Positions 44,987 through 54,929 of a stretch of 64,000 bases of DNA are shown here, piece after piece. The first letter of the stretch is position 1. Each line of letters starts with the position of its first letter. Origin of the DNA: UBA11889 sp002313255 (GTDB taxonomy: Bacteria > Pseudomonadota > Gammaproteobacteria > Pseudomonadales > Azotimanducaceae); contig CAJWQX010000008.1 of the NCBI GenBank assembly GCA_913045265.1, positions 1 to 64,000 of the forward strand, given 5' to 3'. The translations under genes and the position numbers were made by a program. The notes below the pieces were generated by a model, which was given only the letters and a program-made list of their open reading frames with translations, had not been told where the DNA came from and did not search any database.

Positions 44987-46021
44987 GTGAAGCTTGCTGA
45001 AATTGCTGTGCTCGTTGATGCGGAACTTGTAGGCAATGGTGATACGAAAATTACCGGCCTTGGTCCGATAGAAACTGCTGCCCCGGGGGAGATCACGCAT
45101 CTTTCAAGCCGCGCTTACCGCAAATACCTTGCTGATACATCCGCATCCGCCGTCATCTTGCAGGCAAACGATTTAGCGAGCTGTCCTACCAACGCACTCG
45201 TTGTTGAAAATCCGTACCATGCGTTTGCCGTCGCTTCGATGTTGTTTGAGAAACGTCCGAGGCTGCCGGTCGGAATTCAAGAACCCGCGCTGGTCGATGG
45301 CTCCGCAAGCCTTGGGGAAGGCGTCAGAATCGGAGCCTTCGCTAAAATTGAGTCAGAAGCAATCCTTGCCGACGGCGTTGAGGTCGGGTCCGGTGCGTAT
45401 GTCGGAGAAGGGTGTGTGATCGGGACCGATACAGTCGTTATGCCGGGCGCGGTTTTGTATCACGGAGTTCGCGTCGGGGCTCGTTGCATGATCCATAGTG
45501 GTGCGGTAATAGGCGCTGATGGATTTGGGTTCGCGCCGGACGCAAAAGGTCACCTGCAGCCAATCGCGCAGATCGGAGGAGTTCGTCTTGGAGATGATGT
45601 CAGCGTGGGTTCGTGCACGACGATAGATAGGGGGACTATCGAAGATACCGTGGTGGGTGATGGCGTGAAGATTGATAACCAGGTGCAGATTGGTCACAAC
45701 TGCCAAATCGGAGACCACACCGTAATTTGCGGGTGCGTCGGGATGGTGGGGAGCACCGTGATCGGCCGCAACTGCATGATTGGCGGTGCTGTCGGAATGG
45801 CAGGAGACGGTCCCATCCGCTTAACGGATGCGGTAATGGTTAGCGCGATGACCCATGTCTCGCGGTCCATTGAAGAACCAGGGCTGTATTCGGGAGGTGT
45901 ACTGCACGATAAGTCGGCTCGTTGGAAGCGTAATGCACTGCGGTTCGGCGAAATCGACCAACTCGCGAAACGGCTAGCCCGACTCGAAAAAAAGACAGAC
46001 CCAGGACGACAAAACGATTAA
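44987..46021 (+). CDS. lpxD: UDP-3-O-acylglucosamine N-acyltransferase
   Basis: The 344-residue trimeric acyltransferase adds the second hydroxyacyl chain in lipid A synthesis. An N-terminal uridine-binding domain is followed by a left-handed beta-helix of hexapeptide repeats (about residues 100-300). The catalytic histidine is probably in VQIGHNCQIGDH. A C-terminal helix (GEIDQLAKRLARLEKK) is present. The start is GTG 44987. Its neighbours fabZ and lpxB are in place, but lpxA, which makes its precursor, is missing from the cluster. Confidence 0.95.
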   Translation: MKLAEIAVLVDAELVGNGDTKITGLGPIETAAPGEITHLSSRAYRKYLADTSASAVILQANDLASCPTNALVVENPYHAFAVASMLFEKRPRLPVGIQEPALVDGSASLGEGVRIGAFAKIESEAILADGVEVGSGAYVGEGCVIGTDTVVMPGAVLYHGVRVGARCMIHSGAVIGADGFGFAPDAKGHLQPIAQIGGVRLGDDVSVGSCTTIDRGTIEDTVVGDGVKIDNQVQIGHNCQIGDHTVICGCVGMVGSTVIGRNCMIGGAVGMAGDGPIRLTDAVMVSAMTHVSRSIEEPGLYSGGVLHDKSARWKRNALRFGEIDQLAKRLARLEKKTDPGRQND

Positions 46022-46054
46022 GGTTCGGACGTTGTCGAATCGACTCACAGCACT

Positions 46055-46489
46055 ATGGACATAGACGAGATATTCGAATATCTCCCACACCGGTACCCAT
46101 TCCTACTCGTTGATCGGGTGACAGAAATCCATCCGGGAAAAGATATTCGAGGGTACAAAAACGTAAGTATTGGCGAACCTTTTTTTCAGGGTCATTTCCC
46201 GGACCACCCCATTATGCCGGGCGTTCTTCTCATTGAAGCCATGGCGCAGATAGCAGGAATCCTTGCATTTAAGACGCGAGAGAACAGTCCGGCTGAGGGT
46301 TACCTGCACTACTTGGCGGGGACCGATAAGACCCGTTTCAAGCGGCCCGTCGTGCCGGGTGATCGACTGTTGCTTGAAGCCACCATTTTGACGCATCGTC
46401 GCACAATGATGAAATTTGATTGCAACGCCTATGTCGACGACGAACTTGCTTGTACAACAGAGTTGCTATGCGCGGAACGCAAAATCTAA
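46055..46489 (+). CDS. fabZ: 3-hydroxyacyl-ACP dehydratase FabZ
   Basis: The 144-residue hotdog-fold enzyme removes water from 3-hydroxyacyl-ACP in fatty acid synthesis. The active-site histidine and glutamate lie in QGHFPDHPIMPGVLLIEAMA. HRYPFLLVDRV at the start is also diagnostic. It balances fatty acid against lipid A production, since LpxD and LpxA draw on the same hydroxyacyl-ACP pool. The next gene should be lpxA; instead a 111-base spacer leads to lpxB. Confidence 0.96.
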   Translation: MDIDEIFEYLPHRYPFLLVDRVTEIHPGKDIRGYKNVSIGEPFFQGHFPDHPIMPGVLLIEAMAQIAGILAFKTRENSPAEGYLHYLAGTDKTRFKRPVVPGDRLLLEATILTHRRTMMKFDCNAYVDDELACTTELLCAERKI

Positions 46490-46535
46490 TGCAGGGATCC
46501 CGAAAAAGGGCCTTTGATTGAATCGTGAGAGATCG

Positions 46536-46594
46536 GTGGTCCGACCGTGAAACTGGAGATGAGTTAGGCGCGAGCCATGGTGCGATCGGACCAC
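46536..46594. repeat. Inverted repeat in the fabZ-lpxB spacer
   Basis: GTGGTCCGA (46536-46544) and its exact complement TCGGACCAC (46586-46594) are separated by 41 bases, in the place where lpxA normally lies. It could be an operator, a weak long-loop hairpin or a trace of rearrangement; chance is also possible. Confidence 0.4.
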
Positions 46595-46600
46595 TAAAAC

Positions 46601-47779
46601 ATGGCTAAACCAACTTTGACGATTGGCATCGTTGCCGGTGAAGAATCCGGGGATATTCTAGGGTCGGGACTCATGCGCGCGTTGGCTAGGCGAGACACGA
46701 GCCTTCGATTTATAGGCGTGGGTGGGCGTCAAATGGTTAAGCAAGGTCTTGAATCGCTCGCATCTATCGAGGAGCTGTCCGTTAACGGATTTATAGATCC
46801 GCTTAAGAGGTTACCGACGTTAGTACGGATCCTCCGCTGCTTGTATCGATGTTTTAGGGAAGCCGATGTGGTTGTGGGAATTGATTTCAACGTGTTTAAC
46901 CTATTGCTCGAACGGCTGCTAAAGCGTCGGGGCGTACCGACGGCCCACTATGTCAGCCCCGCGGTATACGCATGGAGACGAGGCAGGATTCGTAAGATCG
47001 GCCGCTCAACTGATGTGGTGATGGCACTATTTCCTTTCGAGCCACCCTTGTATCGCGATTCCGGCGTTCGAGCGGAATTTGTAGGACATCCACTTGCGGA
47101 CGACATAGATCCGAATGTAGACCCGGGCGAAAGAAGCGCACGCGCGCGCGCCGATCTGGGGCTACCAGCTGATGCCCTCGTGGTGGGGCTGTTGCCTGGC
47201 AGTCGTCTTTCCGAAGTCCGATTTCTCGGCGACTTGTTCATCGACGCTGCCGAGCAGGCCGTGGCTAGAATCAACCACGAGGGTCGGCACTATCCTTCGG
47301 CCGTTCTGGTTATCCCTTGTGTTAGTAAAAAAATACAAGCTCTTTTGACAGAAATGGTTGCAAAAAAGACCCTGGTCGACGTGCGGTTAGTCGAAGGCAA
47401 TTCCGAGCTCGCTATCGCCGCGTCCGACGTTGTTCTAACTAAGGCCGGAACAAGCACATTAGAAGCACTGCTTTTAGGTCGACCTATGGTAGTGAGCTAT
47501 CGTTTGGGAGGGTTCAGTTATTGGATCGCTAAAAGATTGATTCGATCGGAATTCGTTGCGCTCCCTAATATTTTGGCTGGTTACAGCATAGTGCCAGAGT
47601 TGCTTCAAAAGGACGCGACTCCCCGTCGTCTAGCGAACGCTCTGGCGGAAGAGATCAAACGATTTGAGAGCGACGAAGGTCTTAGACATGCCTTTAAGGA
47701 GATCCATGGCAAACTGAGATGTGGAGCGTCCGAGCGTGCTGCGGATGTTGTTATGTCATTGGTTTCCGATCAAATATGA
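46601..47779 (+). CDS. lpxB: Lipid A disaccharide synthase
   Basis: The 392-residue GT19 enzyme joins UDP-diacylglucosamine and lipid X at the inner membrane. GIVAGEESGDILGSGLMRAL, the GVGG segment, HYVSPAVYAWRRGR, GHPLAD and LLPGSRLSEVRFL are characteristic. VLTKAGTSTLEALLLGRPMVV forms the nucleotide-sugar site. Its stop overlaps the rnhB start (ATGA), so the two are coupled as in many gammaproteobacteria. Confidence 0.96.
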   Translation: MAKPTLTIGIVAGEESGDILGSGLMRALARRDTSLRFIGVGGRQMVKQGLESLASIEELSVNGFIDPLKRLPTLVRILRCLYRCFREADVVVGIDFNVFNLLLERLLKRRGVPTAHYVSPAVYAWRRGRIRKIGRSTDVVMALFPFEPPLYRDSGVRAEFVGHPLADDIDPNVDPGERSARARADLGLPADALVVGLLPGSRLSEVRFLGDLFIDAAEQAVARINHEGRHYPSAVLVIPCVSKKIQALLTEMVAKKTLVDVRLVEGNSELAIAASDVVLTKAGTSTLEALLLGRPMVVSYRLGGFSYWIAKRLIRSEFVALPNILAGYSIVPELLQKDATPRRLANALAEEIKRFESDEGLRHAFKEIHGKLRCGASERAADVVMSLVSDQI

Positions 47780-48405
47780 ATACACAAGCGGTGTGGAGTG
47801 GTTCCTATCCACTCGTAAGTAAAACAGCTGGGATTGATGAGGCAGGTCGAGGTCCTCTGGCCGGACCCGTGGTGGCAGCGGCAGTTGTTTTGGACCCCGA
47901 CAAACCCATTAATGGGCTTAACGATTCGAAAGCACTTAAACACAAAGTTAGACTATCCCTCAAAGACGAAATCCAAGAACGATCGATCGGCTGGGCGTTG
48001 GGCTGCGCCAATGTTGAAGAAATCGACCGATTAAATATATTGCAAGCCACGTTGTTAGCGATGCGCCGTGCAGTATCCAACCTAGGTATATCGATAGACA
48101 TGGCCTTGGTCGACGGAAACGTAGATCCAGGTCTCGCCTGCCCGACAAACACGATCGTGCGGGGGGATACCAAAGTGGCGGCGATTAGTGCTGCATCAAT
48201 CCTAGCCAAAGTCTTCCGCGACAACGTAATGGTTTCTGCGTCTAAGGATTATCCGGAATACGGTTTCGATCGGCATAAAGGATACGGAACGCGCGAGCAT
48301 TTGTTCGCTCTGAAACAGCACGGTCCGAGCATATTTCACCGAAAAACTTTTGCGCCCGTCCGGGATCTATTGATGAATGACGAAATATCCCATAAGCGAT
48401 CGTAG
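47776..48405 (+). CDS. rnhB: Ribonuclease HII
   Basis: The 209-residue enzyme removes RNA from RNA-DNA hybrids and single ribonucleotides from DNA. The acidic active-site residues lie in GIDEAGRGPLAGP, MALVDGNVDP and the later KVFRDNVM segment. ATG 47776 overlaps the lpxB stop; a longer frame inside lpxB is not conserved. Its TAG overlaps or abuts the dnaE start, giving a tightly coupled lpxB-rnhB-dnaE string. Confidence 0.95.
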   Translation: MNTQAVWSGSYPLVSKTAGIDEAGRGPLAGPVVAAAVVLDPDKPINGLNDSKALKHKVRLSLKDEIQERSIGWALGCANVEEIDRLNILQATLLAMRRAVSNLGISIDMALVDGNVDPGLACPTNTIVRGDTKVAAISAASILAKVFRDNVMVSASKDYPEYGFDRHKGYGTREHLFALKQHGPSIFHRKTFAPVRDLLMNDEISHKRS

Positions 48406-48407
48406 TG

Positions 48408-51400
48408 ATGGCATTTGTTCACCTCTCTTTGCACACCGAATTCTCGATAACCGACGGGCTTGTTCGCGTTGAAGCGCTCGCAGAACGCGCCAGGGAAATG
48501 GGCTTTCCGGCGGTGGCCGTCACTGATCTAGGCAATCTTTTCGGCATGTTGAAGTTCTATAAGGCATGTAGGGCCGAGGGCGTCAAACCTATTGTGGGGC
48601 TGGAATTGGAGATGCGTGAGGAAGCGAGGTCGTACCGGCTGATCGTCTTAGCTACTAATCAAAGGGGTTACCACAATCTGCTCAAGCTCGCATCTCGTTC
48701 CTACATTAGGTCTCAGGATCGAGGGACGTTTCAAAAGGAGTGGCTCGAAGAGTTGAATGAGGGCCTGATTCTCCTATCGGGTGGGCACCGCGGTGACGTA
48801 GGCATGGCGCTGATAAATAGTGAAATGTCCGAGGCGATCGAACGGGCAGAGCAATGGAGGAATGTCTTCACCAACCGTTATTACATCGAGTTGTCTCGAA
48901 CCGGGCACTCCTATGAAGACGAGTACATTGGCGCCGCGGTTGCGTTAGCGGAATCTACGGGGATTCCCGTGGTGGCGACTAATAAGGTCCGCTTTCTAGA
49001 TGCTCAAGATTTCGAAGCTCACGAGGCTCGGGTATGTATACAAGAAGGTCGAACGCTCGATGATCCTCGTCGCGAACGACGTTTTTCCGATCAACAATAC
49101 CTCCGCTCCGGCCACGAGATGGCCGCGTTGTTTGCCGATATTCCTGAAGCGCTAGAAAACTCCTATGAAATAAGTCGCCGTTGTAATTTGCTGATCGATC
49201 TCGATACTTATCACTTGCCGATTTATCCGGCACCCGAGGGCACAACGCTTGAAGAACTACTGACTTCAACAGCTCACGAAGCGCTTGAAGATTATTTTCG
49301 GAGGGCGAGCTCGGGATCGGACGAGGTGGATCGCGCCAAATATATCGATCGCTTAGATTACGAACTCGGTGTTATCAACGAAATGGGTTTCGCGGGCTAT
49401 TTCTTGATCGTAATGGAGTTCGTCAACTGGGCGAAACAACGTAAAATTCCTGTAGGTCCTGGTCGCGGTTCGGGTGCGGCATCGTTGGTGTCGTTCTGCC
49501 TGGGCATCACTGACATTGATCCTTTGCAATACGATCTTCTGTTTGAACGGTTGTTGAATCCAGAACGTGTTTCGATGCCGGATCTCGACATTGATTTTTG
49601 TATGGAGCGACGCGACGAAGTTATCAACCACGTTGCCGAGTTGTACGGGGCTGAGGCCGTTAGTCAAATAGCTACCTTTGGCACCATGGCTGCTAAAGCT
49701 GTGGTCAGGGATGTCGCCAGGGTACAAGGAAAGCCCTACGGACTTGCTGATCGACTGTCCAAAATGATCCCATTTGAAGTGGGCATGACGCTTGATAAGG
49801 CAGTGGCCCAGGAAGAGGAGCTTCGTGAATTCATCGACGAAAACGATGACGTGGCTGAAATCATGGACATGGCGTACCCGTTAGAAGGTCTCGTACGTAA
49901 TGTAGGCAGACACGCTGGGGGTGTCGTAATTGCCCCCTCGGCTCTTGAGTCCTACGTTCCTCTCTACACAGAAACGATGGGAGCGGCGACGGTCTCCCAG
50001 TTCGATAAAGACGATGTCGAAGAAGCAGGCCTGGTCAAGTTCGATTTTCTGGGACTTAAAACGTTGACGATAATTGATTGGGCGGTAACGGATATTAATC
50101 ACTCTCGGCAGCGGTGCGGTGACGAACCCATCGATATTCGAGCGATTCCGCTAGACGACGCACCCACCTTTGAGTTCTTGCGATCGGCGGAAACGACGGC
50201 GATATTCCAACTTGAGTCGGAGGGGATGAAGGATCTGATTCGTCGGCTTTTACCGGACAACATCAATGACGTGATCGCGCTCGTGGCGTTGTTCCGTCCG
50301 GGGCCGCTACAGTCCGGAGCCGTCGATGACTACGTTTCTCGAAAACACAGTAAGGCCCCCGTTACCTATCCTCACGCAAGGTTGGAATCAGTTTTGAGTA
50401 CCACGTATGGCGTCATGCTTTATCAGGAAGACGTTATGAACGTTTCACAAGAACTGGCCGGCTTTAGCCTCGGTCAGGCCGATCTGCTGCGCAAAGCAAT
50501 GGGTAAAAAGATTCCTGAAGAAATGGCGAAAATGCGGACTACTTTCTTGGAAGGCACGGCGGCGAACGAAGTGAATGAAACTTTGGCAAATAACATTTTT
50601 GATCAAATGGAGAAGTTTGCAGGCTATGCATTCAACAAAGCTCACTCTGCTGCCTACGCGATGCTGTCATTTCAAACCGCGTGGCTCAAAACTCACTATC
50701 CCGCAGAGTTCATGGCGGCCGTTTTGTCAGCAGATATGCAGAATATCGATAAGGTGGTAACGCTCGTTGACGAGGCATCACGAATGGGAATTCCCGTCAG
50801 TCCGCCGGACGTGAATCAAAGCGAATTCAAGTTTAGGGCCGTCGAAGGGTCGATCGTGTACGGGTTGGGCGCGGTAAGGGGTATAGGGGAGGGTCCAGTC
50901 GCGGCCATCACCAGCGAACGAAAACGGGGCAACTTTGTCGACTTACAAGAGTTTTGCAATCGCGTTGACGCAGGTCGAGCCAATAAGAAAGTCATCGAGG
51001 CGCTAGTCCGATCTGGCTCCATGGATAGCCTCGCTTCGTCAAATTCTGGGCTGGATCAAATTCGGGCTGAACTTTTGACTGGGATTCATGAGTCGATACA
51101 AGGGGCGGAACAAAGCGCTAGGGACCGTTCCCTTGGTATACACGACATGTTTGGCGGTATAGAAGCCCCTGCTGCAGACATCACGTCGCGGCGTGTTCGG
51201 GCGATGGATACAAAGACAAGACTTGAAGGTGAAAAAGAGACGCTGGGACTTTATCTGACCGGGCATCCAATAGATGATTACATCGATGAAATTCGAACAT
51301 TTTGCCCTACAAAAATTGCTCATTTGCAGGCGGGGCCGGGTGCTCGAACTATTACTGGACTGGTCGTTTCGAATCGATCGAGACGCAGTAAGCGTGGGGA

Positions 51401-51866
51401 AGGTATGGCCTTTGTGGTTCTCGATGATCAAAGCGGTCGTGTCGAAGTAAGCGTGTTTGGGGACACGTATGCCGAACACCATCAAAAGCTAACGAAGGAC
51501 GCGGTTCTTATCGTCGAAGGAACGGTCCAGCCGGACGAGTATTCTGGTGATCTAAAGATCCGTGCGGTCGCCGTTTACACGGTGGAGGAGGCCCGGCGAC
51601 GGTTCCGTGGTCGAATTGAAATCTCGACATGCGAGCAAGAGATGGGTGGGAATTTCGCCGGTCGACTGCGTGAGAAACTCGAAGTTTATCGTGCGCCGAT
51701 TGATCCGTCGCAAGGTTGCGAGGTCACGATTGCGTATCGGAATGAAGAAGCGACCGGACGCGTAGTACTTGGAGAAGACTGGCGGGTTCAACCATCTGAT
51801 CAACTGCTCGCTTCTTTGCGGGAGGAATTCGGTGTATCTGCTGTCCACTTTCGTTATTCCACTTAA
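48408..51866 (+). CDS. dnaE: DNA polymerase III alpha subunit
   Basis: The 1152-residue replicative polymerase starts at ATG 48408 (GTG 48405 adds one residue). The order is the PHP domain (FVHLSLHTEFSITDGL), the palm with the catalytic aspartates in PDLDIDFCMERRDEV, fingers, a helix-hairpin-helix region, then an OB fold (TITGLVVSNRSRR, MAFVVLDDQSGRVEV). The internal clamp-binding region appears as HDMFGG. It copies DNA in the polymerase III core. accA, normally next, is absent; tilS follows after 63 bases. Confidence 0.97.
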   Translation: MAFVHLSLHTEFSITDGLVRVEALAERAREMGFPAVAVTDLGNLFGMLKFYKACRAEGVKPIVGLELEMREEARSYRLIVLATNQRGYHNLLKLASRSYIRSQDRGTFQKEWLEELNEGLILLSGGHRGDVGMALINSEMSEAIERAEQWRNVFTNRYYIELSRTGHSYEDEYIGAAVALAESTGIPVVATNKVRFLDAQDFEAHEARVCIQEGRTLDDPRRERRFSDQQYLRSGHEMAALFADIPEALENSYEISRRCNLLIDLDTYHLPIYPAPEGTTLEELLTSTAHEALEDYFRRASSGSDEVDRAKYIDRLDYELGVINEMGFAGYFLIVMEFVNWAKQRKIPVGPGRGSGAASLVSFCLGITDIDPLQYDLLFERLLNPERVSMPDLDIDFCMERRDEVINHVAELYGAEAVSQIATFGTMAAKAVVRDVARVQGKPYGLADRLSKMIPFEVGMTLDKAVAQEEELREFIDENDDVAEIMDMAYPLEGLVRNVGRHAGGVVIAPSALESYVPLYTETMGAATVSQFDKDDVEEAGLVKFDFLGLKTLTIIDWAVTDINHSRQRCGDEPIDIRAIPLDDAPTFEFLRSAETTAIFQLESEGMKDLIRRLLPDNINDVIALVALFRPGPLQSGAVDDYVSRKHSKAPVTYPHARLESVLSTTYGVMLYQEDVMNVSQELAGFSLGQADLLRKAMGKKIPEEMAKMRTTFLEGTAANEVNETLANNIFDQMEKFAGYAFNKAHSAAYAMLSFQTAWLKTHYPAEFMAAVLSADMQNIDKVVTLVDEASRMGIPVSPPDVNQSEFKFRAVEGSIVYGLGAVRGIGEGPVAAITSERKRGNFVDLQEFCNRVDAGRANKKVIEALVRSGSMDSLASSNSGLDQIRAELLTGIHESIQGAEQSARDRSLGIHDMFGGIEAPAADITSRRVRAMDTKTRLEGEKETLGLYLTGHPIDDYIDEIRTFCPTKIAHLQAGPGARTITGLVVSNRSRRSKRGEGMAFVVLDDQSGRVEVSVFGDTYAEHHQKLTKDAVLIVEGTVQPDEYSGDLKIRAVAVYTVEEARRRFRGRIEISTCEQEMGGNFAGRLREKLEVYRAPIDPSQGCEVTIAYRNEEATGRVVLGEDWRVQPSDQLLASLREEFGVSAVHFRYST

Positions 51867-51929
51867 CCTCTTTATACCCGTATTAGGCGAATGGGTTTGA
51901 ATATGTTGCCCGTAGCTGAGCGCTAAATT

Positions 51930-53153
51930 TTGGTGTCGAAGCTGAAGCGTTCCGTATATGCCTCGGTCTCCGAAGCGGCTGCCTCGGTGGATATGCAGTC
52001 CGACAGTTGCTTTTGGGTCGCATATTCTGGAGGGCTCGACTCCACCGTATTGTTGAAGGCGGCTTTGGAAGTTTTTGGCCCTACGCGATGCAAGGCAGTT
52101 CACGTTAATCATGGGCTGAGCGAAAACGCGGACGATTGGCAGTCTCATTGCCAAAAAGTTGCGTCCGAAATGGATCTTCCGATCGAAGTTTTTCGAGCTG
52201 AACTTGAGGTAGGTAATGAAGAGCTTGCGGGTCGTCGTTCACGATATGGAATTTGGAGTCAATTGATTAACGATGGAGATGTACTTGCCACAGCACATCA
52301 CGCGGACGATGTTGCCGAAACTCGTCTTTGGCAATTGTTTTCGGGTCGTAGTCCGATCGGAATCCCTGCCAATAGGCCGCTTGGGGAGGGCATGTTAGTA
52401 CGGCCGTTCCTTGATCTAGAAAGGAAAGAGTTGGCGTTGTTTGCAAGAGGGCACCATCTTTCATGGATTGAGGACGACAGTAATTTGGACGAGACCTACG
52501 ACCGCAATTGGATTCGACACAAGCTTTTACCCTTCGTGGGGTCGCGCTTTAGTGATGCTGTGCAACATCTAACGAGGTTGGACTGGCCGGAATTGCCGTT
52601 ACGAGAAGCCGAACCCATTGATCTAGATTGCATGGGGTTAGATGAAAGGATGCTGCGTGGATGGCTATGGGCATACGGTATCGTCCCGACGAAAGGACAG
52701 CTTACTGAGGTACTTCGACAAATTGAGAACCCAGGGACGCGTTCAGTCCGTGTACGAATCAGGGATCGGACCTCGATTCGAGAGTATCGACGACGGCTCT
52801 ATGTAGTTCGCGATTATGATCGTCCAGACAATGCTGCTATTTCCGTTGGCATGGAATGGGGTGATTCCAATGGCACCTTAACGTGGGTTCGGCAAGAAAC
52901 TGGAATCGCCCTAGGTTACGGTCTCAGCTTGCGATCGCGACAAGGTGGAGAACGAATAACGTTCGGCGGAAGAAATCGTTCGCTAGCGGAGCTATATCGA
53001 TCTCGTGGCATCGAACCTTGGCTGCGCGAAAGTTTGCCGCTGTTATTTGACCGCCAAGAACTGGTTGCGATACCTGGACTAGCATTAGCTGATAATGCAA
53101 AAATTTCGTCCGGATGGCGGCCTGAATGGCATTGCTCGATTGAGGTCAAGTAA
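51930..53153 (+). CDS. tilS: tRNA(Ile)-lysidine synthase
   Basis: The 407-residue N-type ATP pyrophosphatase adds lysine to C34 of tRNA-Ile so that it reads AUA. The P-loop SGGLDSTVLL is near residues 34-43. VHVNHGLSENADDW and TAHHADDVAETRLWQ are typical, and a TilS C-terminal domain follows. The start is a weak TTG 51930 or GTG 51933; neither has a clear ribosome site. It sits between dnaE and pyrG as in Pseudomonas, but without accA. Confidence 0.92.
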   Translation: MVSKLKRSVYASVSEAAASVDMQSDSCFWVAYSGGLDSTVLLKAALEVFGPTRCKAVHVNHGLSENADDWQSHCQKVASEMDLPIEVFRAELEVGNEELAGRRSRYGIWSQLINDGDVLATAHHADDVAETRLWQLFSGRSPIGIPANRPLGEGMLVRPFLDLERKELALFARGHHLSWIEDDSNLDETYDRNWIRHKLLPFVGSRFSDAVQHLTRLDWPELPLREAEPIDLDCMGLDERMLRGWLWAYGIVPTKGQLTEVLRQIENPGTRSVRVRIRDRTSIREYRRRLYVVRDYDRPDNAAISVGMEWGDSNGTLTWVRQETGIALGYGLSLRSRQGGERITFGGRNRSLAELYRSRGIEPWLRESLPLLFDRQELVAIPGLALADNAKISSGWRPEWHCSIEVK

Positions 53154-53224
53154 CCCTTTTGCTATTGTGTTCAACCATCTCGGGGAAGCGTTTTGGGAGT
53201 ACCAAACCGTCCGATGGGCTCTAG

Positions 53225-54889
53225 ATGACGCGATATATTTTTGTGACCGGAGGTGTGGTCTCTTCATTAGGCAAGGGCATAGTGACCGCCTCTCTCGCTG
53301 CGATCCTCGAGGCGAGATCCCTCAAAGTCAACATTCTCAAGATGGATCCATACATCAACGTGGACCCAGGAACCATGAGCCCATTTCAGCATGGCGAGGT
53401 GTACGTTACTGTGGACGGTGCGGAAACGGACCTAGATCTAGGGCATTACGAAAGGTTTATTCGCGGTCGGATGAGCCAGCGCAACAATTTCACGACGGGA
53501 AGCGTGTACGCGGAAGTTCTTAGGAAAGAACGACGAGGCGACTATTTAGGCGGCACGGTACAAGTTATTCCACACATCACAGATGAGATTAAAAGCCGAA
53601 TTCTCTCGGTGGCGGAAGGTTACGACGTCATCATTGTTGAAACGGGTGGCACGGTAGGCGACATAGAGTCGCAACCTTTTTTAGAAGCGATAAGACAACT
53701 GCGCCTCGAAGTGGGGGCCCGACATACGCTATTTATCCACCTAACGCTGGTCCCTTATGTCGTGTCTTCTGGAGAAATAAAGACAAAACCGACCCAGCAT
53801 TCGGTTAAAGAGTTGCGGTCCATCGGTCTACAACCTGATGTTTTGATTTGTCGATGTGAGGACCGGGCCGTACCGAAGTCCGCTCGCGGTAAGATTGCAC
53901 TGTTCACGAACGTTGAAGAACGAGCGGTGATTTCGCTGCAAAATGCGGAGACCATTTACCAAGTCCCGCTGATTCTGAACGATCAACAACTAGACGACAT
54001 TGTGGTCGAAAAGTTAGGGCTCGATTGTCCGCCCGCTAACTTGGCTGAGTGGCACGATGTGGTTGATGCACTTATTCACCCACAACGGTCGGTTGAAATC
54101 GCCATAGTAGGAAAATATCTAGACCTACTGGATGCGTACAAGTCGTTGATAGAGGCCGTTTCGCATGCGGGCATAGCGACGCGGACGGATGTGGTGATCC
54201 GTTACATTGATGCTGAAGAAATAGAGACTAATGGCACGCAGGAGTTAGAAGATGTCCATGCCATATTAGTTCCAGGAGGGTTTGGACAGCGCGGCTTCGA
54301 AGGCAAGATTCGGGCGGCTGGTTATGCGCGCGAACACAAAGTGCCGTACTTTGGGATTTGTTATGGGCTGCATGCCGCAATCATCGAATTTGCGCGCAAC
54401 GTGTTGGGTATAGAGGGTGCCCATTCGACCGAGATTAACCCGAATACAAAAGATCCCGTTATCGGGTTGGTAACGGAGTGGCGAGATAAGAAGGGCGTCG
54501 TTGAACATAGAAACGTGGATGACGATTTAGGCGGGACGATGCGTTTAGGCGAACAGGCTTGCGCTCTTAAAGAGGGCTCGATCGCGCGCGCGCTGTACGG
54601 AGACAGTGTCGTGCACGAGCGTCATCGACATCGATACGAGGTTAACAACGAATATGTCGATCGGCTTGAATCTTCTGGAATGTCGGTCGTTGGTCGTAGT
54701 CACGCAGATGATCTTGTGGAAATGATAGAGATTCCGGGGCACGGTTGGTTTGTGGCGTGTCAATTTCACCCAGAATTCAACTCGTCGCCAAGAGACTGCC
54801 ATCCGTTATTTCGCGGATTTATCGAAGCAGCTAATCAACACGCAGAACGCACCAATGATGAAGTCTCCATCGAAGCTGCAGCGAGTTAA
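53225..54889 (+). CDS. pyrG: CTP synthase
   Basis: The 554-residue enzyme makes CTP from UTP with glutamine and ATP. The N-terminal synthetase has TGGVVSSLGKGIVTASL and the DPYINVDPGTMSPFQHGEV segment. The C-terminal class I glutaminase has its cysteine in PYFGICYGLHAAI and its histidine and glutamate in FHPEF. The glutaminase loop is less standard than the usual GICLGMQ. pyrG-kdsA-eno follow one another closely. Confidence 0.97.
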   Translation: MTRYIFVTGGVVSSLGKGIVTASLAAILEARSLKVNILKMDPYINVDPGTMSPFQHGEVYVTVDGAETDLDLGHYERFIRGRMSQRNNFTTGSVYAEVLRKERRGDYLGGTVQVIPHITDEIKSRILSVAEGYDVIIVETGGTVGDIESQPFLEAIRQLRLEVGARHTLFIHLTLVPYVVSSGEIKTKPTQHSVKELRSIGLQPDVLICRCEDRAVPKSARGKIALFTNVEERAVISLQNAETIYQVPLILNDQQLDDIVVEKLGLDCPPANLAEWHDVVDALIHPQRSVEIAIVGKYLDLLDAYKSLIEAVSHAGIATRTDVVIRYIDAEEIETNGTQELEDVHAILVPGGFGQRGFEGKIRAAGYAREHKVPYFGICYGLHAAIIEFARNVLGIEGAHSTEINPNTKDPVIGLVTEWRDKKGVVEHRNVDDDLGGTMRLGEQACALKEGSIARALYGDSVVHERHRHRYEVNNEYVDRLESSGMSVVGRSHADDLVEMIEIPGHGWFVACQFHPEFNSSPRDCHPLFRGFIEAANQHAERTNDEVSIEAAAS

Positions 54890-54929
54890 CCCGTGGCCCG
54901 GAACCGGATAAAACAACGAAGGTCTGTGT

